Positions 25,337-33,212 of a stretch of DNA of 64,000 nt are shown piece after piece (the stretch's first letter is position 1; each line of letters starts with the position of its first letter). Source of the DNA: Bacillota bacterium (lineage in GTDB: Bacteria; Bacillota; Clostridia; Lachnospirales; Lachnospiraceae); assembly GCA_023414355.1 (NCBI GenBank), contig JAEZOB010000039.1, positions 50,693 to 114,692 of the forward strand, written 5' to 3'. Below the pieces are notes generated by a model that was not told the origin of the DNA, did no database searches, and worked only from the letters and a program-made list of their open reading frames with translations. A program made the translations under genes and the position numbers.

Positions 25337-26245
25337 TTATTCGTTGATAACATAATCCTGTATTTCATAATGCTTAATTCCCATGTTTTTAATTACAATA
25401 TCTTCAACTACAGAATTCCAGGTATTATTAAAGCTGCCTAAGCTTCCCCTGTATGCCCTGGCATAATTAACTTCGAACTTCTCTTCCAATATTCTTTTTA
25501 CTTTGTTAAGTCTGAGCTTTCTGAAAGCTTTTGCTTCAAGGCTTCTTACCATGTCCTTGGACTTTCCTATGGTCTGGCCTGTAGCCTCAAGTGACATATT
25601 CTTTCTATACCTTGTTATAATCACTGTGTTTTCTTCCGGGGAAGTGTTATCCTTTACTATCTGCCATAATTCATTATGTAGGTTGCTTTCGATCATACGG
25701 TTAACAACATCATTCCCAATGTCAACGCTAGGATCTGGAATACAATCTTCAAGTAACATATCACCAGCTTCCGGGATAAAATCATCAAGGCTCTGCATGT
25801 TGTCATACTGATATATGGCTTTTTTTATCTCTATTAATGCCTTTTCATTAATGCCTAAGTGTCTACATATTTCACTATCAGAAGGCTTTCGTCCTAACTG
25901 TGAGCTATAGGTAGAAACCACTTTCTTGTAATCAAGTATTTTACTGTAAAGTCCTGAAGGTATTCGTATAATACGCCCATTGTTTTCTATGTATCTTCTT
26001 ATAGCCTGCTTAATCCAGAAGGTAGCATATGACATGAACAAAACTCCTGCCGTGTCCTCATAACGCTGTACAGCCTCATATAACCCGAAATAAGCTTCTT
26101 GGAGTAAATCATCCATATCATCATTGAATGCGTATTTTCGGGCTATAATACGAATTAGGCTATAGTTCTGTTGATAGAGCTGTTCCATATTATCACTCGA
26201 ATTAATACCCTGTTGTATCTGCTTTACTAATTCTTCATTACTCAT
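25337..26245 (-). CDS. Sigma-70-family sigma factor of element B
   Basis: 302 residues. Region 2 is clear (DDLLQEAYFGLYEAVQRYE, about 45-63, and SYATFWIKQAIRRYI, about 72-86). Region 3 has LGRKPSDSEICRHLG. Region 4 has TRYRKNMSLEATGQTIGKSKDMVRSLE (in part, about 210-236). A 35-residue C-terminal extension follows. This is a full three-region factor of the primary/group 2-3 type, not ECF. It could direct transcription of element genes. Accessory elements rarely carry so complete a factor. GGTGG precedes the ATG. Confidence 0.88.
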   Translation of the reverse strand: MSNEELVKQIQQGINSSDNMEQLYQQNYSLIRIIARKYAFNDDMDDLLQEAYFGLYEAVQRYEDTAGVLFMSYATFWIKQAIRRYIENNGRIIRIPSGLYSKILDYKKVVSTYSSQLGRKPSDSEICRHLGINEKALIEIKKAIYQYDNMQSLDDFIPEAGDMLLEDCIPDPSVDIGNDVVNRMIESNLHNELWQIVKDNTSPEENTVIITRYRKNMSLEATGQTIGKSKDMVRSLEAKAFRKLRLNKVKRILEEKFEVNYARAYRGSLGSFNNTWNSVVEDIVIKNMGIKHYEIQDYVINE

Positions 26246-26387
26246 GTTTCACCACCTTAATATGAAATAGTGGCGCATATCAAACTTTTTAATATACACC
26301 ACTATATTCAAACTTTATTTAGAATTCATTTACGGTTCTTTTAATGTACAGTTTTCCTTCACAATGGTATTTTATGGCATTTTATGG

Positions 26388-26393
26388 TATAAT
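26388..26393 (+). promoter_or_regulatory. Extended -10 promoter
   Basis: TATAAT with upstream TG (TGGTATAAT), preceded by a tandem ATTTTATGG repeat, 48 bases before the 56-residue gene. No good -35 is present. Confidence 0.5.
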
Positions 26394-26440
26394 CTCCTTA
26401 TCAACTTTGTGGTTGGAATTTATATGAAAGGAGAATACAT

Positions 26441-26611
26441 ATGATGAAAATCAATAACGAAGCTAAGTTCTCATTAGCGAAAGAATGTACGCTTCTTGCG
26501 ATCCAGAATAACCTGATTAACAAATGGGAAAATCCTGAATCAACAGCCAAAGAAGTTACTACATTCTTTAAAACAGTCTTTGAAACATTAGATTCAGACG
26601 CTACTGAATAA
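26441..26611 (+). CDS. Hypothetical 56-residue protein
   Basis: AAAGGAG lies 8 bases before the ATG and an extended -10 lies upstream. The peptide is helical and charged, with KFSLAKECTLLAIQNN and a late TTFFKTVFETL. It overlaps the 3' end of a convergent small gene by 11 bases. No family is recognised. Confidence 0.65.
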   Translation: MMKINNEAKFSLAKECTLLAIQNNLINKWENPESTAKEVTTFFKTVFETLDSDATE

Positions 26612-26759
26612 CTGTCGTTGCAACACTGGCTCTGGCGATTAATAAAGCTCCAAGAGCCTTTGTTGTTTCTGCCAACCCTTCGTTTGACACCTGGCTTTCG
26701 CAATCTTTCTGAATACGATCACATAATGATTTGATTGTACAATCAAGATTTTCTAACAT
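26601..26759 (-). CDS. Hypothetical 52-residue protein
   Basis: AAGGAGG lies 7 bases before the ATG. It is a helical peptide with two Cys in the N-terminal part (LDCTIKSLC) and an alanine-rich C-terminal helix (ALGALLIARASVATT). Its stop lies inside the convergent 56-residue gene. No family is recognised. The following 26.76-27.12 kb holds only fragments (for example a 15-codon basic ORF near 26.9 kb) and nothing I can support. Confidence 0.6.
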   Translation of the reverse strand: MLENLDCTIKSLCDRIQKDCESQVSNEGLAETTKALGALLIARASVATTVIQ

Positions 26760-27117
26760 CTGTTTTCCTCCTTTCTTGTTTGGTTAATTATTTTCAGTAT
26801 TACTCATCCTCTTGAATTACTCTTTATTTTGCTGTGTTTCATATTTCTCCCTTAGTTCATAGTAAATGTCAACACTCGGCTCATGCTCTGGCTTAACGGT
26901 GCTTAGTTTTTCTATTTTTTCTTACTTTTAATGCTTCCATAACTATTCCAAAGCGTCTTTATATGATTAGAACACTTTATTTCCCCATAAATAGGCATTT
27001 CTCAAAAATCTAGCAACATTTTACGTTAAAAAGCTGATGTGGGAATAAATTATGCGTAGAGGTTCACAGTTGGTGTCCATAAAATTAATATTTTAAGAAT
27101 GCACGCCCAAGGGGGGA

Positions 27118-27618
27118 CTATTTATACGCATTCCTTCTCATCGTATCAATAAAATACTGATAAGCTCTATCTTTAAGATTATCAGGAATATATAATATCT
27201 CTGCCCCGGATGTGTATGCAGGTATTATGTCTAATACGCTTATTTCCTTTAGTATCATTTCCTTTATGCTTCTCTTACTTACTGCGTTGTCATAATCCTC
27301 CATTGTACCGTCAAGCTCTACAAACGTGAATGAACATCCTTTTATCTTCCCGAGTAGCATTTTACTTAATACTTCAAGATCATCTATTACTGCATTGAAT
27401 ACAATCCCTTTGTCATTCTCCCATAGTTCAAGTAAACCAGGTTCGGCTATACTTCTTTTGTGGTTGAAGAATAACGGAACTGCCCCATTTAACTTTACAC
27501 TTTGGGTGAATGCTCCCGGCAATACGATTTCGCGAAAGGAGGCCGACAACTCACGGCGAAAGACTGTTGTGCTGAGTTCTAGGGTGTTTATATATCCCTG
27601 TATTATTGCTTTATCCAT
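27118..27618 (-). CDS. HK97-type prohead protease homologue, copy 2
   Basis: 166 residues matching the HK97 prohead protease (S78/U35 serine protease) fold: LPGAFTQSV, VPLFFNHKRS with the candidate catalytic His (about 53), and IKGCSFTF with the candidate Ser (about 95), then EISVLDIIPAY. In phages this protease processes the capsid precursor. Here no capsid, portal or terminase gene is present. It follows a paralogue with a 29-base gap. It could process another phage's heads, or have been adopted for another proteolytic role. Confidence 0.75.
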   Translation of the reverse strand: MDKAIIQGYINTLELSTTVFRRELSASFREIVLPGAFTQSVKLNGAVPLFFNHKRSIAEPGLLELWENDKGIVFNAVIDDLEVLSKMLLGKIKGCSFTFVELDGTMEDYDNAVSKRSIKEMILKEISVLDIIPAYTSGAEILYIPDNLKDRAYQYFIDTMRRNAYK

Positions 27619-27647
27619 AATGTTATAAGCCCCCTGTTATGATTGGA

Positions 27648-28163
27648 TCAGTGTTCATTAATTATTTGCCGGTACTTAGCAAGAGGATCCTTGATATATT
27701 CATCAACTTTCTTTTGCAGCTCATAAGGAATGCTTACAACTTCAACGATAGAACGGTATGACGGCTTTTTATCTAATACACTGACATCTAGTAGTACCAT
27801 CTTTTCTATTACCCTTACATCTTCTTTATTCATGGTCTGCTTGCTTTCACGATAGGGTTTGAACTTGAAAGAGCATCCCTGAAGCTTTCCGGTCTGTGCC
27901 TTGGCCAATACTTCAATATCGTCAATACTTGCTCTGAATCGCAATCCTATACGATCTTCATACAGTTCTATGTCGGACTTGGTTGCTATTACTCGATTAT
28001 GATTAAAAGTCATTACCGGGATTCCATAGGTATGAATACTTTCATCAAAGCTTTTCTCCTGTATCATTTCATAGAAATACTCTCCGTTTGCTGTATTTCT
28101 GATAGGTTTACTCTTTGTACCTGTTACACATATGTAGCCCTCAATAACTGCTTTGCTATTCAT
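27648..28163 (-). CDS. HK97-type prohead protease homologue, copy 1
   Basis: 171 residues, with the same fold as the downstream gene: IPVMTFNHNRV (His about 53) and LQGCSFKFKP (Ser about 93), then DVSVLDKKPSY. The two copies are clearly paralogous but divergent, so the duplication is old and both keep the candidate catalytic residues. GGAGG lies 8 bases before the ATG. The 190-base gap upstream (28.16-28.36 kb) holds nothing I can identify. Confidence 0.75.
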   Translation of the reverse strand: MNSKAVIEGYICVTGTKSKPIRNTANGEYFYEMIQEKSFDESIHTYGIPVMTFNHNRVIATKSDIELYEDRIGLRFRASIDDIEVLAKAQTGKLQGCSFKFKPYRESKQTMNKEDVRVIEKMVLLDVSVLDKKPSYRSIVEVVSIPYELQKKVDEYIKDPLAKYRQIINEH

Positions 28164-28355
28164 GAATTACACCTCCAATCTCTTATAATATTTTTATTAC
28201 TAACTACCAACCGGCATTGAAAGGACCTGGACAACTTACTAATAATAGCTATGATATTCTAATCTGCAAGCGTTCAAATCCTTTCTAGCCTTGTTAAATA
28301 TTAATGCTTTTAATCTTTGTATGTAAAAGCGAATTAACTTCTATCACATGGATGA

Positions 28356-29066
28356 CTACTTGATTAATAACCTGATCAATGGTGTCTGCTGCTCCGAGCT
28401 TTCTATTGCCGATTTTGCGACCAGAGACATATTGAGCTTATTGTTTATTTTCTGCTCAGTATTTTCCTTTAAATCAAAGCATCCTGCGAACATTTGAAGG
28501 GCATTAATCTTCGCTTTCATGTTCTCAATTTCATCATCAATAGCCACTAGATAGCTATTATTAACATCAATCATCTGTCTGTATTGAGCAGTAAGAGATC
28601 TTGGAAGAATAGTTTTATCAAGTGCGCTTCTGTAAAGGCTTATGAATTCCTTCTTGGCCTTTTCATATTCATCTTCCTTAACATCGATGTCTAATAAAAT
28701 AGACATAAACTTAATTCGATCTTCTCCGGGCTTACCTTGTAGTGTTGCGGCCTTATTCTTTAGTATCCTGACTTCGTTCTCTAACGTATCACTTGTAGCT
28801 TTTGCCTTCATAACCTGTTCAATTATTAATTGCATATCCTCGGTGATTGACTCATTTAGTAATTCATCAATCTCATTAGTTAAAACGCCAGTTAGATCAT
28901 TTACCTGACTTAACAGATATTGATATGTTTCCGTTGCCGCACCGGCTGAACTCCCGGATAGTTCCGCTTTGTTTTTGAATATTGCCGGATTATTTAATAA
29001 CTCTTCAAAATTGATTTTTTTTACCTTCGACATTATATCGATATTTATTGTGTTTTTTTCTTTCAT
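28356..29066 (-). CDS. Coiled-coil hypothetical protein
   Basis: 236 residues, almost entirely helical with long heptad stretches (for example DTLENEVRILKNKAATLQG and the DDEIENMKAKINALQ region). No signal peptide. It sits just upstream of the two protease homologues, where phages often encode head-scaffold or assembly proteins; whether it is their substrate is an open question. AAGGA precedes the ATG. Confidence 0.6.
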   Translation of the reverse strand: MKEKNTINIDIMSKVKKINFEELLNNPAIFKNKAELSGSSAGAATETYQYLLSQVNDLTGVLTNEIDELLNESITEDMQLIIEQVMKAKATSDTLENEVRILKNKAATLQGKPGEDRIKFMSILLDIDVKEDEYEKAKKEFISLYRSALDKTILPRSLTAQYRQMIDVNNSYLVAIDDEIENMKAKINALQMFAGCFDLKENTEQKINNKLNMSLVAKSAIESSEQQTPLIRLLIK

Positions 29067-29093
29067 TCGCTTTTCCTTCTTTCTTTATTTTTT

Positions 29094-29303
29094 TTACATA
29101 GCTGCTACATCAACCGCTTGCCATCCCTTAGTTGTTTCTTTCTCTAAATACTCAACTCTTTCACCAATGTTAAGTTCTTCGTATTTCGGGAGTAAAACCA
29201 TGCTTGCATGAAAGAATATATTCACTCCTTCATTATCCGGCCTGATAAATCCATAGCCTTTTTCTTTTTGCATTGTAATGATTGTTCCTGTTTTGGTTTC
29301 CAT
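29094..29303 (-). CDS. Cold-shock-like protein of element B
   Basis: 69 residues with an OB-fold cold-shock domain: GTIITMQKEKGYGFIRPD with RNP1-like KGYGFIR and RNP2-like IFFHAS. It is divergent from the chromosomal csp at 11.3 kb, so not a recent copy. The start ATG 29303 has AGAAGG upstream. It may act as an RNA chaperone during element replication. Confidence 0.85.
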   Translation of the reverse strand: METKTGTIITMQKEKGYGFIRPDNEGVNIFFHASMVLLPKYEELNIGERVEYLEKETTKGWQAVDVAAM

Positions 29304-29443
29304 TATTTCACCTTCTCTCTTTGTCTGATTTATAAATAAAAAGCACGAGAACAACCAGAGATAAACTCTAATCATTCCCGCGCTCTTATTTCATAGCTTC
29401 CATCTTCCGATGGGGTACTCCCTCACTCATTCAGTTTTATGTA

Positions 29444-29590
29444 TTACCGTTTTACTATAATGTCGGCCTTCTTATATGGGCCATTCTGACTCTTCCGTTT
29501 ATCTATGTGGTGTATTATAGGTCCTAATTGGACGATCACATCCTGCAGCTCTCTATCCTCTGAATAGGATACTGTAATTTTTACTGACAT
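29444..29590 (-). CDS. Hypothetical 48-residue protein
   Basis: The ATG overlaps the end of the preceding gene by 10 bases, with GAGGAAG inside that gene. The sequence begins MSVKITVSYSEDRELQ and ends KKADIIVKR, a compact alpha/beta peptide. Such small proteins recur in Clostridia prophages, but no function is known to me. Confidence 0.65.
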   Translation of the reverse strand: MSVKITVSYSEDRELQDVIVQLGPIIHHIDKRKSQNGPYKKADIIVKR

Positions 29591-29916
29591 TCGGCTTCCT
29601 CCTCTAATTCATCACGCATGTAAATCTCACCATCTCCACTAACTATTAGTGATGTATAAAGAGCGCCATCCTCCTCGAGTTTTCCTAAGCTGATATAGCA
29701 TCCTTGTCTATTTTTTTCATCATGAGTTTCGATTACCGCTAAAATACTATATCCCCTCAGTTTTGCGAGTTCTCTCTTATTGCTCACTAAGCGATGATCA
29801 AATTTAACCTCATTATCTTCAAATACATTGTTATTAATAATCTCTTCGAGTTCCCCAGTTAAATAACCGCCTTCCTGTAAGTATTCTGTTACCATATTTG
29901 CTTCTTCTCTTAACAT
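29581..29916 (-). CDS. Hypothetical 111-residue protein
   Basis: The N-terminus is MLREEANMVTEYLQEGG; the middle has beta-rich YSILAVIETHDEKNRQGCYISL; the C-terminus is very acidic (RDELEEEAECQ). GAGG precedes the ATG. It is part of the tight small-gene chain downstream of the replication genes. No family is recognised. Confidence 0.6.
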   Translation of the reverse strand: MLREEANMVTEYLQEGGYLTGELEEIINNNVFEDNEVKFDHRLVSNKRELAKLRGYSILAVIETHDEKNRQGCYISLGKLEEDGALYTSLIVSGDGEIYMRDELEEEAECQ

Positions 29917-29949
29917 GGTTTATCCTCGCTTTCTTTATGTTGTTTCTCT

Positions 29950-30171
29950 TCATTGTATATTTAACATCATTCTCATTGCATCCTTATAGCCTTGTAAGTA
30001 ACATAATTCCTCTGCTGTGCTTTCCATCTGATCCGATATGTCGTTAGCTAATTTATCTTCATGGTTCTTCCTAGCTTCAACGCATTTACTCTGCATTTTC
30101 ATATACTCGTCATTCTCTGTCAAGGCTTTTTCGATTCTTGCATATACATATTGCATGAAATCTTTATCCAT
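29950..30171 (-). CDS. Hypothetical 73-residue helical protein
   Basis: GGAGG lies 10 bases before an ATG whose first base is the last base of the upstream stop codon (TAATG). The protein is helical and charged throughout, ending GYKDAMRMMLNIQ. No family is recognised. Confidence 0.6.
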   Translation of the reverse strand: MDKDFMQYVYARIEKALTENDEYMKMQSKCVEARKNHEDKLANDISDQMESTAEELCYLQGYKDAMRMMLNIQ

Positions 30172-30341
30172 TAGTAATGTTCCTCCTTTGTTTTTGAATA
30201 TATAATTAATAGATCAGCAACATCTCGAATGATCAGCAGATTTTTGATTTCGAGGTCTGGTAACGTTTGTATTATTTCTTTGACTGAATTCTCAAGCCCT
30301 GAGGATACATCTGCCAAAATATCTGATAAACTTTTATCCAT
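30171..30341 (-). CDS. Hypothetical 56-residue protein
   Basis: AAGGAG lies 6 bases before the ATG. Helical peptide beginning MDKSLSDILADVSSG. Its stop TAA overlaps the next start as TAATG, and that gene's AAGGAGG lies inside this coding region, so the two are coupled. No family is recognised. Confidence 0.6.
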   Translation of the reverse strand: MDKSLSDILADVSSGLENSVKEIIQTLPDLEIKNLLIIRDVADLLIIYSKTKEEHY

Positions 30342-30451
30342 GGTACTCTCCTTTTCTCTTGCACCGGAGAATATATTGTGCTACAATATATATAACAAAT
30401 CCGGTTTCTTTCGTAGGGTGATCGGGTTACGTGCTATTGATAAGCGGCAAC

Positions 30452-31003
30452 TTATTCAATAGCTTTTTTATTTGTGTAAATAGTGATTTCTCTCACCCAA
30501 GCATCCCCCTTATCTTCAAGTTCCAACGGAGTAATGCCCGCTTGTACCTTACCGTCAAATTCACTCTTGTAACCCTCGTAATTATCTTTAAAATCTCTTC
30601 TTAAGTAATTTAAATCTCGACCTTCGTTTGTAGTACATATAGCGTAAAAACCGCCTACCGCCTTAACAGATTTTTTTGTTATTTCATCAAAACTTTCCAT
30701 AGCTTCTAATGATCCATATGTACCGTATTTACTTACTGCTGCCATTACTTCACCCCATGCCTTATCCCACGGCTTGGCAAAACCATTAACCTCAGCCATA
30801 CAAATTCTTCTTATCCCTGCTATAGAGGGAGGGAAGTCATTATTTCTTACATACTCTTTCATGGCCTTTGTGCAAACTTGTCCGTCTAAATCCTTTAAAT
30901 CCTCATACCATACAGCTATTGTTTCCCTGGTGGGTAAGAAGTTACTTGCCGGGTAAGCTGCTTTTAAATAAACCGCTACATTAGTAAACTCCTGCTGTGT
31001 CAT
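30452..31003 (-). CDS. G39P-like replicative helicase loader/inhibitor
   Basis: 183 residues. The N-terminal 60 residues (TQQEFTNVAVYLKAAYP, then WYEDLKDLDG and FPPSIAGIRRI) match the helicase loader/inhibitor family typified by G39P of phage SPP1/G40P systems. It would load the host or element DnaB-type helicase at the origin. Its start overlaps the RepO-like gene by 23 bases. AAAGGA precedes the ATG. Confidence 0.7.
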   Translation of the reverse strand: MTQQEFTNVAVYLKAAYPASNFLPTRETIAVWYEDLKDLDGQVCTKAMKEYVRNNDFPPSIAGIRRICMAEVNGFAKPWDKAWGEVMAAVSKYGTYGSLEAMESFDEITKKSVKAVGGFYAICTTNEGRDLNYLRRDFKDNYEGYKSEFDGKVQAGITPLELEDKGDAWVREITIYTNKKAIE

Positions 31004-31856
31004 TTAACCATCCTTTCATATTATCAATAAAATCATCCTGTATCTTTTGGCCTTTATTTATTCCTATGTTTCCGTTTGTGCCTTTCTTGCTCTGGATAAG
31101 AAGTGTTTCGAATTTCTCTCTGAACTTCTTTGTGCTTCTGATATTAGACTTCCAGAATGTATCCTTAACGGCAAATTGTAAGGCTAGCTTAATTTCTTCC
31201 TCAGTCCTATTATCAATTCTCTTCATTCTCTCTATCTCTATAGCCCATTTTTCTTTTTCTTTGTATGTACTCGGTACTTTGCTATTCGGATAAAGCTCTA
31301 AGCAAGAATGAATAATTGCTTCTACAACCAGAATTTCAAAACTATCATCTAGAAACTTCGGTGCTGTTGCTAGTGTGTCAGCTGTATCAACGATATTATT
31401 ATTTTGCTTTAAAGTTTGTTTTAATGTTTGTTTATCTTGGTAGAACTGTAGTTCATCTGTTGTGGTGAACTCTGCTTCATCTGTTGTAATGCTCTCTGCT
31501 TCACCTGTTGAATTCTGCTTCATCTGTTGAACAATAATGTGATTTTTCCATTCTTCATAATCTTTGTTAATCCTGATTACTCGGCTTTGGGTGTCAGTAT
31601 GTTCTTTGACAATAACCAACACATTGTCATCAACTAACTTACTTACAGTACTGGATATATAGCGTTTACTAATCCCTACACCCTTTGATATGAAAGTAAG
31701 TGAAATCTCGCATTCCTTTCGGCTAAATCCATATGTAAACCTAAATATAAACAGTAATACTTTTAATTCAGTAGCCGTAAAATCAGTTCCATAAATTGCA
31801 CCTAGCAGCTCATTCGATATTGGTGTGTACCCTGCTTCTTTCTGTGGATTTGCCAA
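30981..31856 (-). CDS. Phage replication protein O-like initiator
   Basis: 291 residues. The N-terminal winged helix (YTPISNELLGAIYGTDFTATE, in part, and RYISSTVSKLVDDNVLVI) matches the phage RepO N-terminal domain. A Thr/Glu-rich linker (about 118-150) leads to a helical C-terminus likely to contact the loader encoded next. The start codon is TTG, with AGGTG 5-6 bases upstream. It probably binds the element's replication origin. Confidence 0.75.
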   Translation of the reverse strand: MANPQKEAGYTPISNELLGAIYGTDFTATELKVLLFIFRFTYGFSRKECEISLTFISKGVGISKRYISSTVSKLVDDNVLVIVKEHTDTQSRVIRINKDYEEWKNHIIVQQMKQNSTGEAESITTDEAEFTTTDELQFYQDKQTLKQTLKQNNNIVDTADTLATAPKFLDDSFEILVVEAIIHSCLELYPNSKVPSTYKEKEKWAIEIERMKRIDNRTEEEIKLALQFAVKDTFWKSNIRSTKKFREKFETLLIQSKKGTNGNIGINKGQKIQDDFIDNMKGWLNDTAGVY

Positions 31857-31864
31857 ATTATCAC

Positions 31865-32119
31865 CTACTCACATACTTTGCGAATTTTACCGTAGTCGCT
31901 AAATGGGATTTCCTCTTCTTCAACACCATGGTTATTAAGAAAATCCATTAGTAGATCAAGATTGATTAGAAACTTAGAACCACTTTTAAAAACACCTATT
32001 TGATTTGGATTGGTTTTTACCAGTGTTCTCAAGTAGTACTCCGATATACTACTTTCCGGATCCTCTTTATGTATAAACTGGTAAGCCTGTTTCACAGTAC
32101 GCATTTTAGCTAATGCCAT
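31865..32119 (-). CDS. Excisionase-like DNA-binding protein of element B
   Basis: 84 residues with an MRTVKQAYQFI helix, a YYLRTLVKTNP recognition region and wing GVFKSGSKFLINLDLLMDFL (written in parts), similar in layout to the xis-like protein of element A. AAGGAG lies 8 bases upstream, inside the preceding short ORF. Probably excision or early regulation. Confidence 0.65.
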   Translation of the reverse strand: MALAKMRTVKQAYQFIHKEDPESSISEYYLRTLVKTNPNQIGVFKSGSKFLINLDLLMDFLNNHGVEEEEIPFSDYGKIRKVCE

Positions 32120-32122
32120 GCT

Positions 32123-32185
32123 TTAAGCTCCTTCCTGTTGTTCAAGCATTAAATCTTCTAATAATTCTTTTTGTTCATCTGTCAT
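32123..32185 (-). CDS. Possible 20-residue peptide
   Basis: AGGAGG lies 8 bases before the ATG. The peptide is acidic and helical (MTDEQKELLEDL...). The next gene's ribosome binding site lies in its last codons, so it may serve translational coupling. Confidence 0.4.
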   Translation of the reverse strand: MTDEQKELLEDLMLEQQEGA

Positions 32186-32197
32186 ACTCATATCCTC

Positions 32198-32392
32198 CTA
32201 TTCCTCGATTAGTTCGGTAACATCAACATTAAGAGCTTTTGCTAACTTACCTAAAGTCGCAGGTTTTACTGAGCGTCCGGTTATTACATTATTAACTGTA
32301 GGTATTGGCATATTTGCCTTACTTGCTAATTCATACGTATTAAGACATGCTCTAGCCATAGCCAAACACAACTTATATTTCGAAGCAACCAT
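32198..32392 (-). CDS. Cro-like XRE repressor
   Basis: 64 residues, a single HTH (YELASKANMPIPTVNNVITG). It is divergent from the CI-like gene across a region with three operators, so it probably serves as the early/lytic-side repressor. AAAGGAG precedes the ATG. Confidence 0.85.
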   Translation of the reverse strand: MVASKYKLCLAMARACLNTYELASKANMPIPTVNNVITGRSVKPATLGKLAKALNVDVTELIEE

Positions 32393-32414
32393 GTTATCAC
32401 TCCTTTCATATTAT

Positions 32415-32509
32415 GATGTTTTTCCATCTGTTCCTATTATAACCGATGCATTTCCATCTGTCAAGATGCTTATGCATATGTTTTTTTATAATACTGATGT
32501 TTTTCCATC
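32415..32509. promoter_or_regulatory. Three-operator control region between cro-like and repressor genes
   Basis: Three copies of the 14-bp dyad GATG-N6-CATC: 32415-32428 (GATGTTTTTCCATC), 32445-32458 (GATGCATTTCCATC) and 32496-32509 (same as the first). They are spaced 30 and 51 bases apart between divergent regulator genes, as in a lambda-type switch. Confidence 0.75.
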
Positions 32510-32556
32510 TATTCAAAACAGATAATGTATGCTATGATAGAAATGGAGGTGTTAAT

Positions 32557-33099
32557 ATGAGTGTTGGAGAAAATATTAAGTATTACCGAAAGCAAAAGGG
32601 ACTAACGCAAAAAAAGCTTGCAGAATTAACTGGAATCGCAGAAATCACTATAAGACAATACGAATCTGGAAAATATGAACCAAAGACAGAAAATCTATAT
32701 AAGATACGAAAACATCTAGATGTTAATATTCATCAATTATTAGATAATGATCCTGATACTGCGTACACAAATATAAATAACGATATCGAACAGCCAGTAG
32801 CTATATATAATTTATTGAAAATAGTTGGGTGTGATTATTGGATAGAAGGATGTAATTTAAAGCCAGCCGGTGAGCAATGTCTGTGTCCCTATGATAAGAA
32901 GAACAAAGACTTATTAAGCTCTGATACCTTTTTAGAATGTAAGAATAAAGATAAGATGTGCCAATATTACGTGATAAAATATAATAATAAAACAATTAAC
33001 ATGTCACAAAACAGCTTTGAAAAATTTGAAAACGATATACTATCATATACAAAATTCAAACTATCAGAATTGTTTAAAACATTATTATTAGAAGAATAG
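32557..33099 (+). CDS. CI-like XRE repressor with Cys-rich C-terminal domain
   Basis: 180 residues. The N-terminal HTH (LTQKKLAELTGIAEITIRQYE, in part) is followed by a C-terminal domain with six Cys (CDYWIEGC, EQCLCPYDK, LECKNKDKMCQ), which may bind zinc or sense redox state; no LexA/CI Ser-Lys peptidase motif is seen. The start is set by GGAGG 8 bases upstream of 32557. It probably maintains the integrated state. The 33.1-33.2 kb gap holds only weak inverted repeats. Confidence 0.8.
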   Translation: MSVGENIKYYRKQKGLTQKKLAELTGIAEITIRQYESGKYEPKTENLYKIRKHLDVNIHQLLDNDPDTAYTNINNDIEQPVAIYNLLKIVGCDYWIEGCNLKPAGEQCLCPYDKKNKDLLSSDTFLECKNKDKMCQYYVIKYNNKTINMSQNSFEKFENDILSYTKFKLSELFKTLLLEE

Positions 33100-33212
33100 A
33101 AAAACAGCTCCTGACGCTATCAACGCCATAGAGCTGCAATAGAATGATACATTATCACTCAACCACTGATATTGTATCATAAATTACTTTGAAAGAAAAG
33201 GAGGATGATACA

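Noticed and set aside
26401..26703. 100-codon minus-strand ORF
   Set aside because: It overlaps two small genes that each have strong ribosome sites; no site of its own.
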